Origin: Pyrenopolyporus hunteri
Lineage: Eukaryota; Ascomycota; Sordariomycetes; Xylariales; Hypoxylaceae
Direction: 5' to 3'
DNA length: 64,000 nt
Assembly (NCBI GenBank): GCA_902806595.1
Contig: CADCXC010000035.1
Location: 1,550,001-1,614,000 of the forward strand
Shown here: positions 59,553 to 64,000 of the stretch, piece by piece
Layout: each line of letters begins with the position of its first letter
Numbering within the stretch: position 1 is the first letter of the stretch
Notes under the pieces: model-generated
Told to the model about the DNA's origin: nothing
The model's input: only the letters and a program-made list of their open reading frames with translations
Databases searched by the model: none
Made by a program: the position numbers and the translations under genes

Positions 59553-59588
59553 GTGGTGTAGCAGCTTGAGCAGCAAGCTTCACACCAC
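59553..59588. other. Hairpin just upstream of tRNA-Arg
   Basis: GTGGTGT (59553-59559) pairs with ACACCAC (59582-59588), and inside it AGCTT (59563-59567) pairs with AAGCT (59575-59579) around a 7-base loop. It ends 15 bases before the tRNA. Confidence 0.55.
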
Positions 59589-59603
59589 CCCAATACAGAC
59601 TAA

Positions 59604-59689
59604 ACCTACGTGGAGTAGTGGTTAACTCACCGGTCTCCGACTCTTCAGTCAGATAGCCGGGTACCCGGGTTCGAATCCTGGCGTAGGTG
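59604..59689 (+). tRNA. tRNA-Arg (CCG) with 14-nt intron
   Basis: 86 nt including a 14-nt intron (59641-59654) one base after the anticodon, the normal eukaryotic place. Acceptor stem ACCTACG/CGTAGGT pairs fully; discriminator G at 59689. D stem GAG/CTC with GTGGTTAA loop. Anticodon stem CCGGT/GCCGG (one U:G pair) with U at position 33 and anticodon CCG at 59637-59639. T arm CCGGG-TTCGAAT-CCTGG, with one G:U pair. Intron end points could shift by a base; that would not change the anticodon. Confidence 0.9.
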
Positions 59690-61391
59690 AATCATATCTT
59701 TTGCACTTTGTCTCGTTTTATTTTTTCATACCTATAGCTGTCTATTTTTGAAGGCTTTCTGTGTTGTGCCTGTGTTGTATCTGGTCTAGACATCATATTT
59801 GGAACCCCAGCCGTTTAAATTGTATTTCTGATTTTATTTTCGCCATCTTTTTAGTTATTTCTTCTTGCTTTCTCGCTATTTTAAAATACAAAATACATGT
59901 TAGCCGTAGGCATTGGTGATGTATACCTGCTTGAATCGCCAGGCTTGTCGTATTATTTCCCTCTATTTGTTGCCTTGGTCTAGTTGATTGCGACCACTGA
60001 CACTCTCTATACCATATTAGGGGTCACGACAGAATAGCACTAACTTTTAAGCTACTGAAAAGCCCTACTAGGCACTAAACCGCTACCTTCCCTACTACAT
60101 AGAGAAAGCAAGTACCTAAGAAGGTATCGTGTTCAAGGTCATGGTTATAAAGTACCTTGGTATGTACCGAGGTAGCTACCCATAGCTAGATGGGCAGCTA
60201 GGTCAGTACTACCATACGTATAACCTTGGGAGATATGAATATAAATAGGTACCCTATATATCATACCTTCTACAGACCACCAGTGGGTTATTCCGATTCT
60301 CTAGAAACCCCCAACATTACATGAGATGAACTCGCAGGTTAAGGCACTAGGTGTGAGAGAGTTTCCTTTCAAATAGGGGAACGGAACGTACGAACCTCGA
60401 CAAAATCATCGCACGTTACGCCCATCATTCTGCCCATTTCCTCTTATTTCACGGATTAAAGGCAAAAACAATCAGTAACAGGTTAGACGATATCAATATG
60501 GGGAACGACGAGCTACACTCTATCGCCCATCTCCTTGACTGTCGGCAGGGAGGGGAAAGCGAAGGAGGTAGGACTGCGTAGGTAGAAAACCTCATCCCCG
60601 TCCGATGAGTCCTAGTAGAAATAGGACCCGTGTAGGTAGGTAGGTTCCCCAATAATACGTATCATGAATCAAATACAACTCGTTCCGTCGCCAATCAACT
60701 CTAAGGTGTTGATCCTCTTACATAATTTATTAGGGATTACTTATCTAGACAGCCTAAGAATATTCCGATGAAAAAATTGGAATAAGGTAGTGACAGTGAG
60801 ACTCATTATTAATTAGGTGCTGAGATATTCCAGTTCTTCGACGAGTAGCGTGAAGGAAAATCCTGTTGGGACTCGAGGAATAAGGTATTTAGCCCGTCTG
60901 AACGACCTCACCATTCTGAGTTTAAAAACTAATAGTATTCCAGGAATTATTACTAGATTGAGGATCGGTGTTCGGACGACTAGAATATAGAAAATTATCT
61001 AAGAATGCCTGCTGACAACCGATCGACGGCTTACGTTAATGGCCTTCACGGCTTATAGACCGTCCGGATGTAGATGCATACCGCGAGACTACCGCTTTGG
61101 GATTTTTGAAAGCAATAATAGGTAGATCTTGCTACACCATAAGAAATCCTTGATACTACCTCCTTACCTACAAGATTGGACCCCCTGATAGCTGATTGGA
61201 TGATGTTTCCCCGGATGTAGGCAGCGGCTCTTGAGCTTCATTCATTATCATTGATCTCCAGACGACGAAAGAAACGGCTCTTAGTCCTATAAAAAATTAA
61301 ATGATATAAATATGTGGTAAATTCAACGATTTCCCCACGAAGAGAGACGAATAATCAACCGAAGCGTAAACCAGCGTAAAAATCAGACAAC
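59690..61391. other. Intergenic region, no gene recognised
   Basis: 1.7 kb. AT-rich, with several TAGGTA/CCTA motifs (60162-60205, 60630-60645). The last ~120 bases include an ATGATATAAATATG TATA-like segment (about 61301) ~80-90 bases before ATG 61392. Confidence 0.55.
61301..61314 (+). promoter_or_regulatory. TATA-like element of the jelly-roll protein gene
   Basis: GATATAAATATG lies about 80 bases before ATG 61392, followed by an A/C-rich leader (GAAGAGAGACGAATAATCAA). Position and composition fit a fungal core promoter. Confidence 0.35.
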
Positions 61392-62420
61392 ATGCAGTTA
61401 TCTCAAGTACTTTTCAGTTTACTGTTCTTGCTTCCGGCTCCACTGGTTCAAAGTGAACCGATACCAGCGAACCAAAGCCCTCTAAAAGCACCTCTACTCG
61501 TTGATTTCAGCGCTGCCCGTGGCGACGACCTTAAGACGCTGGGGACGCTCAACCTAGAGAAGGGCAAGGGGGACAAGCCCAAGAGTAACACCAAAGACCT
61601 GTATATCAAGTTAGACAAGGATTGGAAGGGAACCAAAGCCGCGCACTTCCACCATAAAGCTGGTTATCGCAGGTAAAGAGGACTCCAGCAACCCTTCAAC
61701 GTGACAAAAGGCTGATAAATGTACTTTGTAGGGCTGAATATCATTCGCTCCACGGAACAACCAAGGCCGGCACTACCTATTTCATTACGTATAGCTTCGC
61801 GCTAGAGGTGAGTGTTACGATTCTATCCTTTTACTATCATTTACGCGGTTGGAGGGACGACTCTAGTACATCAGGGTTGGCCGAAATATATTTATATGGC
61901 ATGGGCAATATGGCTTTTTCATCCCCGCGTACCCCTCTAGTTTAATAAGGAGTAACTACAACAGCTAACGCGCAACCCAAACCCCTAGGAACTTCCCACC
62001 GGCCTCATCCTCTTCCAGTGGAAAGAGTACAAGGCGAACAACGACCATGACGGGGGCGCCAACATCCCGCTGGCCCTAGAGATCCGCAAGAACCAACTGG
62101 CGTTCTCGCACACCTTCAAGTGGAAGGAGGGCCGCAAGGTGCAGTGGACGCAGGATATCCAGCCGCGCAAAGTGTACAAGATCGGCTTGGAGATCCTAGC
62201 CAAAGCGAAGGGCGGCCACGCAAAGCTCTGGTTCAACGGCAAGCCCGTCACCTTCGACACTACGAAGTCCCAGACTCTCACCGGCAACATGTTCCCGGGC
62301 GAGAGCGATCCCAAGTTCGGCATATACGGTGGTCAGGATGTTCAGGTCGATAGCTACGTCTACCAGATCCAGATCGGTACGAGCAGGAACGACGTTGATC
62401 AGAGTTATTTCGGAAAATGA
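61392..62420 (+). CDS. Secreted jelly-roll protein, polysaccharide-lyase-like (262 aa)
   Basis: Probably an extracellular polysaccharide-binding or -cleaving protein of the Polysacc_lyase (heparin lyase I / PL20-like) jelly-roll type. Three exons: 61392-61672, 61732-61807, 61989-62420; donors GTAAAG, GTGAGT; phases agree. Signal peptide QVLFSLLFLLPAPLVQS. Family-like pieces are RAEYHSLHG (an Arg-x-Glu strand), TTYFITYSFALEELPTGLIL, FQWKEYKANNDHDGGANIPL, then LAKAKGGHAKLWFNGKPVTF and the closing strands PKFGIYGGQ and DSYVYQIQIG. These match the order of the fold, with the closing FGIY.G strand and DSYVY pair. The catalytic residues of the lyases are not well enough fixed by eye to confirm enzyme activity. 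Family assignment moderate. Confidence 0.7.
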
Positions 62421-63320
62421 GTTCGGGATCTTGAAGAAAGGATCATAAACCGGATACTAGCTTCAGGCTTTGTCTTTTATTTCCGTGTAAAAGCCCTTTG
62501 GACTGTATAGGGGTCTATACCGGTCCAGCCCCTTAAGAAATAGGGGTAGAACTTAGGATGGTACTCCCCTAGCAAAACATATATACGTATATATACGAGA
62601 GCAATGTTTCTTATATTTTCTGGGAGCAAGATTTTGTTCAATTTAAACTGCGAGTTTATGACTGTCTTGGACCTAGCTCTACTGCACCTTTAAGCACCCA
62701 TATGTCCTTACCTTACTCGTGCTCATCCTACGGTTGATATAATATATATTCGCGAAAGGCTATTATAGTCATATCTTACCCTGATACAGAGATAACAACC
62801 CCGACGTAGCCACTTCTGGGCCCATCATTCAAGACAGCTGCTTCTACACTCACCACCGCCAAGCCGCATTACTCGAGCCCGCACCTGCCCATATCAACCT
62901 CCTAATCTGAGAAGCTGAACCCCCGGGGGTCAGACTGCAGAACTTCCGTAAGCCCCCCTGCATCCCCCGAATCCCTTACGGGGCAGCAGCTTACCTCTTA
63001 TTCGATATAGCTGCAGCTCTCGATCGCCACTAGTCCGCGTCAAGCCATCCGGATGACTCAGCTTGATCCGGCGTCGGCTCACGATGCCTTGGCGACGTTG
63101 GCGTCATCCAGGCTTGGCCGCTCCCTTGGACGCCCGCCACACCGAACGTCGCCGACGACACGGCGCGTAGGTTGCGGGATATAACTCGGACGTCTTCCGC
63201 TTCTTTCATCGCTGGCGGTATGCGCTGTCAATATACCTACTTAATTAGTTTACATAATTACCTACCTACCTTACCGAAGCCCGCTTCTTTCCCAACTTAG
63301 CCCCTGAAAAGCAATCCACC
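62421..63320. other. Intergenic region upstream of the DJ-1/PfpI gene
   Basis: 0.9 kb. First half AT-rich (ATATATACGTATATATA palindrome near 62580), second half G+C-rich. No gene recognised. Confidence 0.55.
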
Positions 63321-63788
63321 ATGTCGCCCCAAACCTCAACCTCCTCCTCCTCTTCCACCCCCAGCTCCGACTCCCCAACCCGATTCGCCGTGATCCTCTA
63401 CCCAGGCTTCCAAGCCCTAGACGTCTTCGGGCCCCTAGACATCCTAAACATGCTCTCGCGCACGCGACCTCTCTCCCTCTCCCTCCTCGCCCGCACCCTG
63501 GACCCCGTGCCGACGCGGACGGCGGCCTCGGGGCACACGACGAGCCAGGCCGTGGCGCCGACGCACACGTTCGCCGACGCGCCCCTGGACGGCGTCGAGG
63601 TGCTCCTGGTGCCGGGCGGCCTGGGCTCGCGCGAGCCGGACAACGTCGCGGACGCCGTGGCGTTCGTCCGCGCCGCGTTCCCCCGCCTCCGGTACCTGCT
63701 CACGGTGTGCACGGGCAGCGGGCTGGCGGCGGCGGCGGGCGTGCTGGATGGGCGGAGGGCGACGTCGAATAAGATGGCTTGGGAGTGG
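63321..63788 (+). CDS. DJ-1/PfpI family protein, first exon (gene continues past the window)
   Basis: Member of the DJ-1/ThiJ/PfpI superfamily (isonitrile-hydratase or AraC-like N-domain branch). ATG 63321 has context ACCATG. A Ser/Thr leader of ~20 residues precedes FAVILYPGFQALDVFGPLDI, the first strand and acidic loop. Then VLLVPGGLGSR, and the nucleophile elbow YLLTVCTGSGLAAAAGVLDG with Cys130, followed by RRATSNKMAWEW. Exon 1 ends at 63788 before donor GTATGT, in phase 0. The C-terminal third (after the conserved W) is not found in the last 212 bases, so it must lie beyond 64000. The pyrimidine-rich DNA after 63788 happens to stay open in frame; I treat it as intron. The exon is very G+C-rich compared with its surroundings. 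Confidence 0.88.
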
Positions 63789-64000
63789 GTATGTGTATTT
63801 TTCTTGTTTCTTCTTTCTATCGCCTCAGCTTATCTCTTCTCTCCTTTTACATACTCTTTTATCTTCCCCCTTTCCTTAGCCAACCCACCACAGACCCCTC
63901 CGCTCCTTTCCCCTCCCCCTTTTTTCCCGCCGAACCTAGCGTCCACGCCGCCTCCTAAAGCGGGTATGCATCCACTTCCTTATCTACCTCATATATATTT

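Noticed and set aside
58735..59600. Transposon or LTR remnant next to tRNA-Arg
   Set aside because: No terminal repeats, target-site duplication or recognisable transposase/reverse-transcriptase motif were found; only a possible broken frame.
1..64000. CRISPR arrays, rRNA genes, prophage
   Set aside because: No regularly spaced identical repeats, no 5S/18S/28S signature and no bacterial gene layout were seen.
63789..64000. Read-through of the DJ-1/PfpI frame to the window end
   Set aside because: The frame stays open only because the DNA is pyrimidine-rich; the translation is not family-like and a GTATGT donor precedes it.

Overview
The window looks like a stretch of nuclear chromosome from a filamentous ascomycete (Pezizomycotina, most likely Sordariomycetes; species not determinable by eye). 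Support: many short spliceosomal introns with GTAAGT-type donors, CTAAC/CTGAC branch points and AG acceptors; single-copy fungal regulators (MED12/SRB8, KOG1/raptor, a Tea1-type kelch protein, a Gyp2-type Rab GAP, a second PKA catalytic subunit); a fungus-specific Egh16/GAS1-type secreted protein; a nuclear initiator tRNA-Met and an intron-bearing tRNA-Arg; and TTAGGG telomere-type repeats. No bacterial operons, CRISPR, prophage or complete transposon were found. Genes are monocistronic and far apart (1-4 kb gaps), so most of the window is intergenic.

Layout. 0.1-0.8 kb: an Asterix/WDR83OS-like PAT-complex subunit (-). 5.3-10.0 kb: MED12/SRB8 (+). 11.5-13.6 kb: a secreted protein with a DUF7908-like head, a long acidic Gly-Asn-Gly-Phe-type repeat and a C-terminal RDEL (-). 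14.4-17.9 kb: GRAM-TBC-EF-hand Rab GAP (-), divergent from a PKA catalytic subunit at 19.6-20.9 kb (+). 22.9-23.4 kb: a promoter-like segment followed by an interstitial telomeric repeat that would lie inside the first intron of a very small, uncertain gene. 24.2-25.9 kb: Egh16/GAS1-type protein (-). 30.1-31.1 kb: S1/P1 nuclease (-). 32.2-33.4 kb: PQ-loop vacuolar transporter (+). 34.5-35.5 kb: GH17 glucanase (+). 36.4-36.7 kb: a tiny secreted peptide (-). 40.4-44.9 kb: Tea1/KelA-type kelch/coiled-coil polarity protein (-). 48.5-53.2 kb: KOG1 (+). 54.7 kb: initiator tRNA-Met. 55.2-56.8 kb: RBR E3 ligase (-). 58.1-58.6 kb: hexapeptide acetyltransferase that seems to lack its catalytic residues (-). 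59.6 kb: tRNA-Arg(CCG). 61.4-62.4 kb: secreted jelly-roll polysaccharide-lyase-like protein (+). 63.3 kb to the edge: DJ-1/PfpI protein, 3' end outside the window (+).

How the genes relate. The conserved core genes cover growth control (KOG1 in TORC1, PKA), transcription (Mediator kinase module), trafficking (Rab GAP), polarity (Tea1) and ER membrane insertion (Asterix). Between them, 24-37 kb carries four predicted secreted proteins (Egh16 type, S1/P1 nuclease, GH17, small peptide) around one vacuolar transporter. This is a secretome-leaning stretch, but not a biosynthetic cluster: no polyketide, peptide or terpene synthase is present. Exon boundaries were set by eye from splice sites and reading-frame continuity; the large multi-exon models all close in frame.
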